A stretch of DNA of 64,000 bases from Ophioderma brevispina (GCA_023653785.1 JAMKCH010035918.1:1-64000), one strand, 5' to 3'. Positions 12,310 to 24,185 are shown, counted from the stretch's first letter. Made by a program: numbers and translations. Notes: generated from the sequence alone by a model not told the origin.

Positions 12310-12690
12310 GCCAACCATTTAACCCCCTGGGCACTACCATCTATGATACAGTCTGTCTGATTCACTCATTAAAGGACACAACATGAGATAGTCCTCTGAG
12401 TAACCAATCAAAATAGTGCTTCTATATCTCTGTGTAAACCATACCATCATTTGATTTCAGGTTTATGCGGGTGCAGGATGCAGAAGAGACACAATGCCTA
12501 ACTTTACACATCTTGCTTCTTACGTGAAAAGTTAGGCATTGTCTCTTATGCATCTGCACAAGCATAAACCTCAAATGTAAAGGTCGTAAGTATCTCCGAG
12601 TTCCCCATTGCACGATATTACCTTCCAAGTAACCAATCAAAATAGTGCTCAGAATCCGACAGATAAGCAGGTGGGTTAAAAAGTTAGGCA
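12310..12690. mobile_element. Interspersed repeat with a central long hairpin
   Basis: The outer part repeats the CCCCCTGGGCAC / CCAATCAAAATAGTGCT family. The core (about 12452-12577) is a near-perfect hairpin with arms of some 50 bases containing AGGTTTATGC, AGAGACACAATGCCTAACTTT and its complement. The minus-strand open frame across it reflects the palindrome, not a gene. Confidence 0.6.
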
Positions 12691-13179
12691 AACTTGATAT
12701 GGCGTATTCACTTTGTATTGAATACTAATACTCTTGCACAAAGTAAGGTTCATTACAATTAAGAGTTCAATTAAATATCTAAACTTGAGTTTGTTAGACC
12801 TATACAGAAGGACTACACTACATAGTGCACAAAGCAAAATTGGGGCTTCCAGTTTTAATTGTAAAAGTGATATTTAGTATGACAAATTCATTATGTCAGG
12901 TCAGGTTTTTCAGGTCAGGGCAAGTTTTCTTGAGGACCTGCTATTGGTATCCTGGTAACCAGTACTACCCGTCCCAGGGCCGGGTTGTCCACGGCTGAAT
13001 CATCACCTCCATCACAAAATCCGATGAGGAGGGTAGATGGTTACCCTGGTAGAACTAAAAAGAAAATCTACCTACAAGGGCATCGGCTCTGGAGAGCTAA
13101 TGGCAGCCATCCAGCACATTGACATCAGGAAAGGCATCTGGTCAATTATTTTTTGCTCCAATAAATCCTCACACAGCAG

Positions 13180-13276
13180 TATTGCTGTGAATGTGAGGCG
13201 AATCTGGCCACCCCCGTTAGTGGGGACAAAACTGGATTTAAAACTTTGCTTTAACTACTACTTCTACTATTATGTG
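13180..13276 (+). mobile_element. Second copy of the (TAC)n-ending LINE/SINE tail
   Basis: Shares the ATTGCTG...GTGAGG, CCACCCC and GGGGACAAA blocks and the terminal ACTACTACTTCTACT microsatellite with 41045-41136. The sequence before it (12950-13175) differs from the 41 kb copy, so the two elements share a 3' tail but not a body. Such sharing is seen when a SINE borrows a LINE tail. Confidence 0.5.
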
Positions 13277-14367
13277 TAGGTCAGCTAATCAAAGGAGGGT
13301 TCAGTTTGCAGGTTTTTTTTTTTTGCACTTTCTTGACATTGCAACAAAAATCCAGATTTTTCAAAATGAAGACGTTTCTAACAAAAAATGATAAACCATT
13401 GCTTTAAACTAATACTGAGGCACACTCATTTTATATTAAGCGAAGAGTAATGGGAATAAAGTAGGTATAAAAATCCTAGCTTTGCAAATAGTATGAATTA
13501 CAAAATAAACATACCACTGCCTTAGAAATAATTTTCTAATTGTTTGGCTTGTTTACATTTTTTTTAAAATGACAGTATGGAGGGAGTTTCATAAATGAGT
13601 AAATACAAAAGAATGTATTGTTATAAATGCCAATAATTAAAAAAAATCATACAAATTTATGCAAATAATCAAGCACCATTCTGGATAAGCCTTTTTTGTT
13701 TTGTAACTAATCTAATCTGTGGTAGAAAATAGTATGTAGATATCACTGATTAACCCTCAACATGGAATCTTGCCATTACCATTTATAACAGGCATAGTGA
13801 GGCGTATACAAAATGCTATCCTGTAAATTTGCTGGACTTTTTTGTCCAGTTGATTTATCATGCTTTGAGGAAAATGTGTATTTCCTTGTCAATGCCCACA
13901 TACTAAAATAGTTTTCATAATCTTAAAACTTGTTCAGGCTCCCAATTGCTCATTAAAAAATAATATACTACATGAATTCTATGTCTGCAATACGCATGGA
14001 ATGAAATATATTATGAGTAACAAAAAACAATAGGAAAACATAATTTCAAAAAGCAACAAATTTGGGATAAAAAAATTAAGCACTGTTTAGACCACATGGT
14101 TTACTAACTTAAGTCTTTTCAGCCTAACTATCATTCTATAGGTTAACAATCATGTATGTCATCAATTCTACATCATTTTTTAGCTTCCAATTGGTGTCAT
14201 TTCTTGTGTATGGAAAACACACTTAAAGGCTACATGACTTATCATTTTCAGGTCACAAATTAACTGCAAATTGAATTGTTTTCAAACTTACTATGTTTTC
14301 CTTCAGCATGTACTGTGTTAACTGACATCACTACTTTTATATTGCTGTTTTGTATGTGCCATATGTA

Positions 14368-14577
14368 CTAATTATTATGACCCTCATCAGTAGTGATATT
14401 CATTTTAACCGTTACACATTCTATATGCAGTGATGTCACAGCATGCTTCAGACTACATGGAGTACAGCTAACAGAGTAAACTCCTATCACACTAGCTAGG
14501 GACAAACTACTACAATCTTCAACAATCAGAAGACCATAATTTGCATTGGAAGGCTTAAGGTCCATTGTTGCATATAA
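14368..14577 (-). CDS. Possible exon, perhaps terminal, of the same minus-strand gene
   Basis: After a TTTGACATATGAACAG acceptor, 69 codons are open to a TAG at 14368. They include LYATMDLKPSNANYGLLIVE, then DCSSLSLASVIGVYSV. The codon pattern is protein-like for at least the first 50 codons. It may be a last exon, or an internal exon with a donor near a GTGTAACG inside the last third. No polyadenylation signal was seen nearby. No family recognised. Confidence 0.45.
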   Translation of the reverse strand, partial: LYATMDLKPSNANYGLLIVEDCSSLSLASVIGVYSVSCTPCSLKHAVTSLHIECVTVKMNITTDEGHNN

Positions 14578-15495
14578 CTGTTCATATGTCAAATCAAATT
14601 AGCAAAACATTAATTATAATCATAAAAAAGATGATATGGAAGTTAACTAACACAAACTAAAGTTAACATATGACAGCTCACTACAACTCTACCTCCCATA
14701 AATAATCTTATTTCCAAATATTGGTGAGAGAAAATTTCACCTACTCACATTGAATAGAAATATTGGTCAAAGATTTTAACACGCCATCAAAATATTTTGT
14801 TTCTCTTCTCTTATTTACATGTTCACAGTGCAATCTACAAGCCATCTGTATTTTAGATGAATGCAAACAAGTCATAACTACACTACTTTTTTCTGTGTGT
14901 GTTTAATTGCATACAAATGCTGCCCCTTCAAGTTGTCTTTTGGACAAGATGTTCAAATTGAGTCAACGTCCTTTGTTACAATATACCAGTGATCATCGGG
15001 ATTGATTAGGACATCCTTGGGAAGAATCAAGGGACATCTTGATCATTTGTACTGTCCAGTCACAGATTCATGCACTGACTGAATCAATCATTGTAAGCAG
15101 TGATCAAAACATGCACAGACCAGTCTAAGTGGCAATTTATTGGGTTTGCTCATAAGTTGCATTTCCAAATCATACACATATTTCTTTTTAAAGAATATAT
15201 TTTGAAGCAAATATATTGACATTCTCATTTGGCTCTTCTTTTATTGTTCTTCCCTTAATTGTTCATTGTAAATGTACAATTTTTTTCAAAAAAAAAATTG
15301 TCCACACCTGCCACTTTTAAACTTCCCAGAACATTAGTTTATTTTTGACCTCGTTTTTGTCAAATTCAGTGTATTTTTAGGTCAGTTTTCAGGGTCCCAG
15401 CTGCGCATCCCCAACCAAACCAAAATCAAAACACCCACCCGTGCTACCAAAAAATTTCTACCCCACATACATACAGTAAACCGTAGACACACTAA

Positions 15496-15908
15496 TATGG
15501 TGTTTACACTGGGCAAAGTGGTTATCACATTCACTTTTTTTTCCAATGACAACTAAGGATTAGCATAAATTAATTTCTGTTGTAGTTGTTTACACTTTGA
15601 CTGATTTTGAATTTGCCATTCAGAAAAATGAACTACGTGCGAAATGCCGAAAAGTGTATGGCCTCGAGTCCGGCGTCATGCTTGGTAAACTTGACATCGA
15701 TAACGACTTTCGTTTACACTCACAAAAGTCGTAATACAATTACGACTTATTCAAATTCACCTCAAATGAATGATGATAGTCATTGAAATTTGACTTTTTG
15801 AATTGCCATCCTAATTACGACTGTACCTGTTTACACTTATCACAGAAATGAATTTGATTATGACCTAAGTGAATTCGATGACGACTTTTGCCCATGTAAA
15901 TGCCTTAT
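15496..15908. mobile_element. MITE with TGTTTACACTGGGCAAA termini, intact copy
   Basis: About 410 bases. The left end ATGGTGTTTACACTGGGCAA is mirrored at the right by GACTTTTGCCCATGTAAATG. Internal words such as ACGACTTTCGTTTACACT repeat the terminal motif. It matches 24540-25111, apart from an insertion in that copy. Confidence 0.7.
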
Positions 15909-15909
15909 A

Positions 15910-17690
15910 AATAAGTCTTAGTTGGTGCATCCACGAGTCAACATTCTCCTCCACAAAACTTAACAATAAAGTCCACAGAACCTGTCAATAATGTTTTATG
16001 CATTCACACTCAGGACTCAAAATTGTTGAGCAGAGTATGCCAGCTTTTGATACCGAACCCACAGACCCCATGACCACATCACAACTTCCTATTTTGTAAC
16101 AGACATGTAATGTAATGGATGTGGCGAGCAAGTGGATTAACTTATCGTAACAAAACAAAGGACGTTGACTGACGTTTTATTGTCTTGTTCTTTTTGCTCT
16201 TGGGGTGGAAGAGAAGATAGTGAAAAAGCAGCTTATGTTGTTAAGTATGTATTTTTGTAGGCCGTAAGTCTTCAGTTGAAGCTGGCACAAGATTTTTTTT
16301 TTGGCCAAAATTTATTTTTTTGGTTTTTCTCTATAAAGGTCAGAAAATGCAGCAATTTGGAAAAATAAAACCCCTTTGTGGTTTCACAACACATACATCA
16401 CACATTTGTGTACTATTTGGTAACTTATTTTGACAGTCATATTATTATTATCATAAAACTTTCAATTTGTCAAAATTAAGAACTGTCTGACAATATTTAA
16501 AGGCTATAAAATAACATGTCTTTGGTCAGAAGCTCTTCACTTGAACCTCATCTACAAACACCCCTGTGAAACAATCCAAGAGTCATGCTGACCAAGAAAT
16601 CAAAAGATGCAAAAGCCCTTTACTGTCACCACTCAATAATTGGAATGTCTACTTTTGGCATTAAATAGTAGGACTGCCTGTAAAATCAATCAACTGTTAT
16701 TACAGCCAAAATGTAACCATTGGTTTATGTCAAATTCCTGTCAACTTGGTAGTCATTTTCCATACGATTGATAAACCAGGCAGTGGTTTGTAACTCGGCT
16801 CTAAACAAATGATCAAACTAGGTTATATAGTTCAAATCCTTGATTGGAAACCAAGTCCTTTCCAAATTTGCTTTCTTTTCAGAGACAGGCAAACTTGTTG
16901 TTTATGTTTAATGCCATACACAGGCAGAATACTACTTTCCTAGTTGAACTTCTAACATCTTCAAAGGACTATAAGCTAGCTAGAACATGATATAATGGAT
17001 GGTACATATCATTGTGTAATTACTGTGTACAAATGACAACTAAAAGTGTGACATCATGGAACGTACAAAACAAGTATGTCACATTGTATATAAAACCATG
17101 ACAGATATATAATTTCATTCAAAATTGCAACCATTATAAAATAACGCACACTTTAAGGCATAGTAAACAATGTAAATTCAAGAATATAGGCTTGCACTTG
17201 GTCAATTACAAAGGAAATGTGTGTACTTAGATAGCAGGTGTGTGTGTGTGTAACACGATTTCTAGATCCAGAAGTTTTAGTCTAAATTTACAATAACTAT
17301 GGCAAACAAGCAATTTTTAACCCCTGAAGTCAATTCAGAGGTCTACTGTCTTTCTTACAGTATCTCTGATTGGCTCATTACATGAAATAGCATGATATAA
17401 ACTTTGAGTAACCAATCAAAATAGACCTTTAGAGAGCTAGAGACACAGGCTTAATTTCAACAAAATATAAAATTCCTTCAATTTGCTCTTATATAATTGT
17501 CTAAGACCTAGAAAGAACAAAAACATTTTTACAGACATATCACAATAAATTTAATCCTTGTAACAAGAGCAACACTTTGGTTACCTTTTTAAAGCAATCC
17601 AAGCATTTTTCATTTTTGACCCCCGTATTATGAATTTTCCCCCTCCTGGATTCCACCCACACTTTCTCGAGGGGCACCCTCGCTAAATGT
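15910..17690. other. Non-coding with one diverged repeat copy
   Basis: Presumed intron. The only repeat seen is the CCAATCAAAATAG family member at 17320-17440. No exon identified. Confidence 0.4.
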
Positions 17691-17700
17691 GTTCATTAAC

Positions 17701-17786
17701 CTTCATAGAAGACAAATCCATTGAGAAATGATGCTCTGCTCTCCACGGTCACAGAATTGCCCCAAATGACCCAACTAAGGGTCACA
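17701..17786 (-). CDS. Internal exon, 28 codons, unrecognised minus-strand gene
   Basis: An 86-base exon preceded by a pyrimidine-rich tract and an ATGTAG acceptor, and followed by a weaker GAAG/GTTAAT donor. The only good frame reads VTLSWVIWGNSVTVESRA then SFLNGFVFYE, with strong RNY periodicity. Alternating hydrophobic residues and two Trp suggest a beta-sandwich extracellular domain, which is inference only. It lies on the same strand as, and about 1 kb downstream of, the 18.8 kb exon. Confidence 0.6.
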
Positions 17787-18372
17787 CTACATATTTTTTG
17801 TTGATGAGGGAGGTAGGCAACTGGAGGTAAGATTACTAGTAAGTAGCTTTTAATTAAATACACCCTGCCTTTTGTTGGAAATCCAAACCAATCAAAAAGC
17901 AATTTGCAAGCTAGTTTTGCTAGTTGTCCCTGTGATTAATAAAATTTCAGTTATATCATAACATGTATTACATACTGTCTCATCTCAAATGTTTTACTTT
18001 TAGAAAAAATACACTAAAATACACCAAAACTAAATATGGTCTAATAAGTGAAATATTAATTAGGTTAAATTCAGAGTTCTACATGCTGCTGTTGTATGCA
18101 TGTTGCATCTTTATTTTTATTATTCATTCACCACTTTCTCTCACAAGGTGTTTCAGAGAGTGTCATATCATTTTTGCAAAATAGGAACAGGATCACCCAC
18201 AACTGAATTTTACACACACTGTAGTATCTTCAGTTTGACCAGACTTGTTTCAAGGTAGCCACTTTCATTTTCACTTAGCAAACATATGGTAAAAAAAAAA
18301 ATAACACTGAATATGAGATCTCTATCCCTATGTCCATGGCTTCACAGTTTGACTATAGTGCATATCTTCCTG

Positions 18373-18525
18373 GAGTCAGTGATGTCAGTGCGATATTCAG
18401 TGGCCACAGCATTATTATCACAAAAGTGTTTATTGAAAGCGCTGGCATACACATGCGCTTGTTTAAAGCTAACACTTAGATGCGAGTGCGAAATACCTGC
18501 CTGACTATGTTGACATCACTGACTC
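18373..18525. mobile_element. Small MITE with 15-base perfect inverted termini
   Basis: GAGTCAGTGATGTCA at the left is matched exactly by TGACATCACTGACTC at the right. About 153 bases, non-coding, lying in the intron between the 18.7 and 17.7 kb exons. Confidence 0.7.
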
Positions 18526-18738
18526 GTGGAAGCTAAATGCACTACAGAAAATGGTCAAATTTAGTGCAGTTAATAAACACCAGCAATATTACAGCTACAG
18601 GCTGATTAATAATTTGTTGGACAAGAAAGAACACAAGCGCAGGTGGACTGCGTAAGCCAGGAGGAACATTGCACCTCGTTTCACTATGCATAATTGGTTA
18701 AAGACGAGCCAAACCTCCGCGTAGCATGTTGTGCTTAC

Positions 18739-18855
18739 ATGAGGTATGTGTATCTCCTGTCCCAAGTAATTTTTAATCCCACTGTTGTCAGGAAAAGCCA
18801 CAATCTCAATGCCATCAACACTGACTTTGTGAACTGACTGCAGTGATTTTGGTTC
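18739..18855 (-). CDS. Internal exon, 39 codons, unrecognised minus-strand gene
   Basis: Exactly 117 bases between an excellent acceptor (TTTTAATTTTGACTAG) and a CAT/GTAAGC donor. The phase-0 frame has a clear RNY codon pattern and contains KVSVDGIEIVAFPDNSG and IKNYLGQEIHIPH, which look like beta-rich domain sequence. A second frame, shifted by one, is also open; it is the one that would join directly to both 19859-19942 and 17701-17786. Plus-strand frames are closed. I favour the phase-0 reading with an unseen exon on each side, but this is unresolved. Confidence 0.62.
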
Positions 18856-18959
18856 CTAGTCAAAATTAAAACACATACTTCCACACAGCAAAGTAGGTTT
18901 GAAAATAAACTGCAGTAAAATCTAAAAGTAACATGTTCAATAATAATATAAAACATAAC

Positions 18960-19855
18960 AATGGTGTTGTGTGTACACTTAAAAGGTTAACATAAGATGC
19001 GATGTTGTAGTCTTAATGGCCCCAATGCAATTTTAACAATGTTTAGCACAGTAACAGTATCACTGTAACAAGCAGTTGCTGCAAAGAACAAGGCGATTCT
19101 TCAACCACTAGTGTTGCCAGCTTTATGAGACACTTGCTAGTCTCTCGCAAACTAATCTATCATGAAATAATTACCTTGCTAGCTGCTATTTACTTGAGGA
19201 TGCACATGAGGCTACACTAAATATACAAATCCTAACTTAAGTAGCATACAAAACAATGCAAAATTGTATAAATCATCACCATAATCAAACATGGCCATTT
19301 TATGTAAAAAGTGGTAACAAAAATTGTTGTTACATGGTCAAGTGCACACAAGTAGCAAATGGTAATATACAAAAATGTTTTGGTGAAACTTGATCAAAAT
19401 GATAGATACATGAAGCAGCTGGTCACTTGCTTGCAGGTGTGTCCAACAGATGGTCACTGATTAACAAAATGCTGGCAATAGTGGAGAGCTCATGCACCTA
19501 CAGTCCTGTTGGGTCTCCCGTCTCAAGAGTACATTTATCACACAATGACTGTTTCAGAGGATTGTCTTTTCTCCAGTAATATGCAAGTCGAAGGGACCAG
19601 GGATGGCTACCCTCTCATCTAGGATTAATTGCTAGGTAATATCAAGGTAAAGATGATGAAATATTATTGCATTTTGGCACAAGTCAATTATTACACAACA
19701 TTATGGTGTAATGGAGCAAGATTTCTAAAACTGCCCATTTGGAACTCCAATGCAAGATATAATACCACTTCCAAATCCAAATTACTCCCGAATCCCAAAG
19801 ATTGTAAACTAATAATTTTCTCAATAACGAAGTAAGAATTTTGAAATGGTATACA
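18960..19855. other. Non-coding, possible SINE-like segment
   Basis: A segment at about 19440-19625 (GGGTCTCCCGTCTCAAGAG, GGGATGGCTACCCTCTCATC) looks like an interspersed repeat but has no second copy here. Otherwise nothing seen. Confidence 0.35.
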
Positions 19856-19858
19856 TAC

Positions 19859-19942
19859 CTGATATGCTGAAGTCTATCAGGTTCCCATATAGGTCTCAGT
19901 AAAGGATTGATATCAAGCAAAATACCAAATTGGTTGAAATAT
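19859..19942 (-). CDS. Internal exon, unrecognised minus-strand gene
   Basis: An 84-base exon between a TTATTATAG acceptor and a strong CAG/GTATGTAT donor. Only one frame is open; it reads FNQFGILLDINPLL then RPIWEPDRLQHI. It starts with one base of a split codon and ends with AG. The composition is that of a folded protein rather than a repeat. The next minus-strand exon candidates are at 18739-18855 and 17701-17786. Confidence 0.6.
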
Positions 19943-20772
19943 CTATAATAATTTTATTTAGAAAAATTAGTTTCATGGAATCGGGAGTAAGATTAACCAA
20001 GAGTGGTGTGTCCACTTAAAATGCATTTTAACAACCTGCGAGTCACTCTAAAATGATGCTATCATTCACAACTCCAATTGCATTTTCATTAACAAATGTT
20101 TTGTAAATAATATACATTTTTTCTATACAACAAACTCTTTCTATGAAGGTGGGAATATGCTTTGGTACCTACTTAATTACCATTTTACATTATTCTCTAC
20201 TCATATAATCTACATAATGCAATGAATTAACCAAGGGTGATCTGGCATTTTACAATGGTAAAATATGGGTAATTGAATGTCAGGTACTTCTTTGCAACTG
20301 TCACAAGCGGAGGAAATCAGCAAACAAACACCTATATAGTTTGACATGGTTTCCAACAATTTTGGAACAATTTTCATATTTGTTTAAATTCATAAAGTAG
20401 GCAAAATTTTGTAACAAATGTTGGACTTGGGTACAAAATATGGCACAGAAAATGTGTAAAAATTTTTGTACATTCAAACCATGGGAGCCACACCCTTACT
20501 AAGACAAAATTCAAATACTTTCAAGAGCTGCCATGTTATAGAGTCAATTATTAGTTGGCTCAAGTGCAAATATGTGATGTGATTTGGAAAAAAACCCATT
20601 GGAAGTCGGACTTGATCAGTTTAAGACTGCCTGCCTACTGGCATGATCTCCTTTGGTTGAGCCGCCTGGAAACAGACAGTTGAAAATGAATGTGCACATT
20701 ACAATCCATATGAATTAAACCACCATTGTAATGTGCATATTTCATTGCTGTCCACTGGCAGCCCCAAGTGAC

Positions 20773-21117
20773 TTAAAGGGCATTTCGTGATCCACAGCCT
20801 CGTCCCCCCGACTTACCTAAAAGATGTTGAAATTTTTATATCATTTGAACCGTTAGCCTTAGTAATCCACGTGTGCCCATCTTACGTGCAAATTCGGTCG
20901 CATCTGTAAGAAATTCGCAATTTTGTATTTGTCTTTCCCCGGAAAAGTGCCAAATTACAGCACAGTAGCCTATGGGACCGTGGGAAACGAGCAATTGCTC
21001 ATAACACAAAACCGCAAGATTGGGGTCGGCTCAAAATTTGGGAATAAGCTTTTCTCAAGGATATCTAATGATTAATAAATAAAACAGAAGGTGCTGAAAT
21101 CACGAAATGACCTTTAA
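20773..21117. mobile_element. MITE with TTAAAGG(G)CATTTCGTGA termini
   Basis: TTAAAGGGCATTTCGTGATC at the left and ATCACGAAATGACCTTTAA at the right are inverted repeats. About 345 bases with no coding capacity. It abuts the large foldback that starts at 21115. Confidence 0.7.
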
Positions 21118-21844
21118 GGTGGGTCCCAAAGATGGCTCAAGAGTGATTAATTGGAATGAAAAATCATTTTGTCAATAGATGGTTGTGATAAAACAAATGA
21201 AAACCAATGATATATGTTTTGTCTAACAATTGCATGATCCATGATGGTTTTAGCTGTCAGATATGTAAAAATCACAAAATACAGTATTTTTTCATACTTT
21301 TACATTATGAATTTTTATTTCCAAACCCTACATCCTATTTCCATTTTTCTTTGCAGATTATGAAAGTTGGTGTACTTTTACATGATTTCCTTGCTGCGGG
21401 TATTGTAAAAATATTCATAACTCAAAATATGGGATTTTTTCCCAAAAATGTGTTAAAATCATGGTTTGGGGATTTTTTCCCCAAAATCTGTTAAAATCAT
21501 GGTTTTGGGGGAAAATACCCATATCTTAAATTATGAATATCTCTATGATACCCGCAGCAGGGAAATCATGTAAAAGTACTCCAGCTTTCATAATCTGCAA
21601 AGAAAATAGAAATAGGAATAGGATGTAGGGTTTTCAAATTAAAATTCAAAATGTAAAAATATGAACAAATGCTGGATTTTGTGATTTTTACATATCTGAC
21701 AGCTAAAACCATCATGAATCATGTGATGTTCAACAAATGCCTCTGTCATTGATTTTCATTTGTTTTATTATAACCATCTATTGACAAAAGTTATTTTTCA
21801 TTACTATTTAATCACTCTTGAGTCAGCTATGGGACACACCTTAA
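21115..21844. mobile_element. Large foldback element, about 340-base inverted arms
   Basis: Starts TAAGGTGGGTCCCAAAGATG and ends with the complementary CTATGGGACACACCTTA. The arms match nearly throughout; for example TGATGGTTTTAGCTGTCAGA and TCTGACAGCTAAAACCATCA, or GCAGATTATGAAAG and CTTTCATAATCTGC. The axis lies near 21480-21500, around TCCCCAAAATCTG. The transcript would form a very long hairpin. The splice-like TTTCTTTGCAG inside is repeat-derived. Confidence 0.8.
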
Positions 21845-22377
21845 ACAATGAACTCAAAAACCAACAGGCAGGCAGTCTCAAAACTCTAGATCACATAACA
21901 CATAGGACTTGCTGTTAATATCAATAGGATAGAACTGCAGTGTAAACCCACAGCTCCTAAAACTAATAAAAGATGAATCTGCCATTCAACAACCATATTG
22001 TCCAGCTTTAGTCCTATAAACATTGCTAGTTTGCACAAACACAACCTTTTTCACAGGTCAAATTGTCCCTAATATAGCAAAATACCCATTTCAGTTATGC
22101 AAACCACACTTTTATTTTTAAGTCTGCTCTACACTTCATCTTTTTCTCCTATCCTTTCAATACAAATTATTTTAAAACTACAGGTAGTCCTGATTAAGCA
22201 TTTTCTGACACATACATTCTAAAAAATCATCATTGCCAAATATGTTAACTCACCCTTACTTATGTTTGACCAGTTCTTTGCCAAGCCCAGCATAAATACA
22301 GTAGTGACATTAATAAACTACAACATATTATAAACTGAGTTCCTGACTTCAGGGTCTTAACTATAGGAATGAACCGT

Positions 22378-22702
22378 TCAGGCATGTTGGTACAAAAATG
22401 GCCAGTTCAATAAAATTGTACAACATTTTCCCAATATCTTCAAACTCTGTAAACTTTCGGAAAATTTTGTTGATTTTTTTTCCAAAACTGTTCCAAATTT
22501 GAGTGCTCTGAGTGAATAAAAATTGCTATAGAATTTAGGAACCACATCCAGCTTGTGAGCCAAGTCCCCACTCAAGACTACATTTTGGTATCTCCAAAAA
22601 CTGTTTGACAAATGCAAATATTCACGGGTGATCTGAGACCCATCGCACTCAAAATTTCGCATCACAAGTAACACATCATAAAGACAAGTGCTCAACTCTT
22701 GT
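22378..22702 (-). CDS. Long minus-strand open exon, unrecognised, possibly terminal
   Basis: After a good acceptor (TTGTTTTGGTCTAAG at 22703 upward) the sequence is open for 106 codons plus the terminal TGA at 22378-22380. It begins QELSTCLYDVLLVMRNFECD and contains EYLHLSNSFWRYQ and SLRALKFGTVLEKKS. The composition is that of a globular protein, with Trp, Cys and charged residues spread evenly, and no transmembrane segment is evident. It could be a last exon, or an internal exon whose donor I cannot pick out. The start base would complete a codon begun in an upstream exon. Its relation to the genes ending at 23882 or running through 19859 is unknown. Confidence 0.5.
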
Positions 22703-23881
22703 CTTAGACCAAAACAAGATCCTGGAGCTCAAAACCCTAAAGTGCGATGCATTTTTTTGGGGGGTGGGGGTCGAAAAGCCACATGCTATGCGGAAATTCT
22801 TTTTGTATTGCACTTTTATGCAATTTTTTTCTGGCTGCTTTGCGGCCATTTTTTTTTTCTTGACCAGTGTATAAAAAATTAAAAATCTCTTGAAACATTA
22901 AAAAAGAAATGCGGTAAAAATGTGCTGAGACAAACTTTTTTTTTCTTGGCCTTAACTTTGTGTTAGGTTCCTATCATAATGCCCATTACTTGTGATGGCT
23001 ACCATTCATAAAATCACTTATTGTAACTTACGATGCATCTGAAGTTGTGATGGGTCATAAATCTTTCATTTAACCAAGAATTCACAGAAAGTTGTGATGC
23101 AACACAAGTTTTTTAACCCATTTAACCCATTGTATATCCCTTATCCCATCATAAATCCTATGAAAGAGTTATGATATCTTTGGACGTCGGGTGATTTGAG
23201 GACTTATGTGTTGTTATGTTATGTGAAATTCACTCTTTATCTAAATCCTTTTTAAAGCCTAGGCTGAAAATTTCTCAAAAGAACAGTTTTTAATTGTTTC
23301 AAACCTTATACATCTCATACTCATTATTTGTAAAATTGAAAAGAGTTCCATATGTACTCATCTTTAAAACTCTACAAGAAACAAAATTCTTTTTAATTAT
23401 TGCCTAATACTAACAAAATACTCTAAATCTAGGGCCAAAAATAAAATAGAATTTGTTACAAGTAGAAATTCAAAGGGGCACATGTGGAACTCTTGCAGCC
23501 TAATTGGCCCGAGTAGCTCAATTCTACTCACAAATACAGGACTTTATGAACTAAAAAAAATTGAAAAATTGCACCTGTTTGGCTCTGATCAAACCATACC
23601 AACTTGCACAGAAATAGGATTAGAACACTACAGAGATAGGATAGAATTGAGTTCACAATCTATATTATTCATCAAACTCTAGTCTTCTCCAATTTTAAGA
23701 AACTAAAATCATATAAAAACTTGTGTATTTTTCTAACAAGGAAGCATCAGTTAAATTAATACAATTTCTCTTTTTACAACCACATTTCAGGAAATATTCA
23801 CATTTACATCCAAAATCTTTATACTTTACATTTCAAAATGTGTCAAACGAAAAATAACAAATCAAAATTATATCACATTTA

Positions 23882-24185
23882 TCACAGGTTATCCAACGTA
23901 CTATAAACCCAATTCTGAGCTTCTGAAGGGGTCGTCTCTTCAAGTTCTGAAGTGGTAATATCACCAATGCTAGAGTAGGAGCCTTCTTCACTGTAATTTT
24001 CTTCATAAGCAGGGTTGGTTTGGAGTTGTATGTCCCCGGCTGATCCCCTGTCAGAGTCGGTGAGAACGGAACCTGTGTCGCCCTCTGGGCAGGTTTGAAT
24101 GCTAGATTCACTGTTTTGTTCTTCCAGTGATTTCTTGGGAGGTTGGTCTGTGATGCCACTGTCAAGGCTGGCACTCTTGGTCAAT
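23882..24185 (-). CDS. Terminal coding exon of an unrecognised protein with an NPAY-containing acidic tail
   Basis: The exon reads 100 complete codons to a TGA stop. Its acceptor is a TTTGCACAG at 24186-24195. Only the first base, which completes a split codon, precedes LTKSASLDSG. The peptide is rich in Ser, Glu and Thr, has no hydrophobic segment, and carries NPAY at exon residues 57-60 and YSTL at 94-97. These match the NPxY and YxxL endocytic or adaptor motifs found in cytoplasmic tails of many transmembrane receptors. I infer, but cannot prove, that this is such a tail. The preceding exon at 29075-29168 ends in AG, which with this exon's A makes an Arg codon, so the frames agree. No AATAAA was seen close downstream on this strand. 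The family is not recognised; the coding call itself is strong. Confidence 0.8.

Noticed and set aside
21350..21370. Apparent splice acceptor TTTCTTTGCAG
   Set aside because: It is part of the foldback element and recurs in the related copy at 8.4 kb.
23482..23682. A 66-codon plus-strand frame ending in a stop
   Set aside because: It lies opposite the likely 3' UTR of the minus-strand gene. Its acceptor is poor and the codon pattern is only average.
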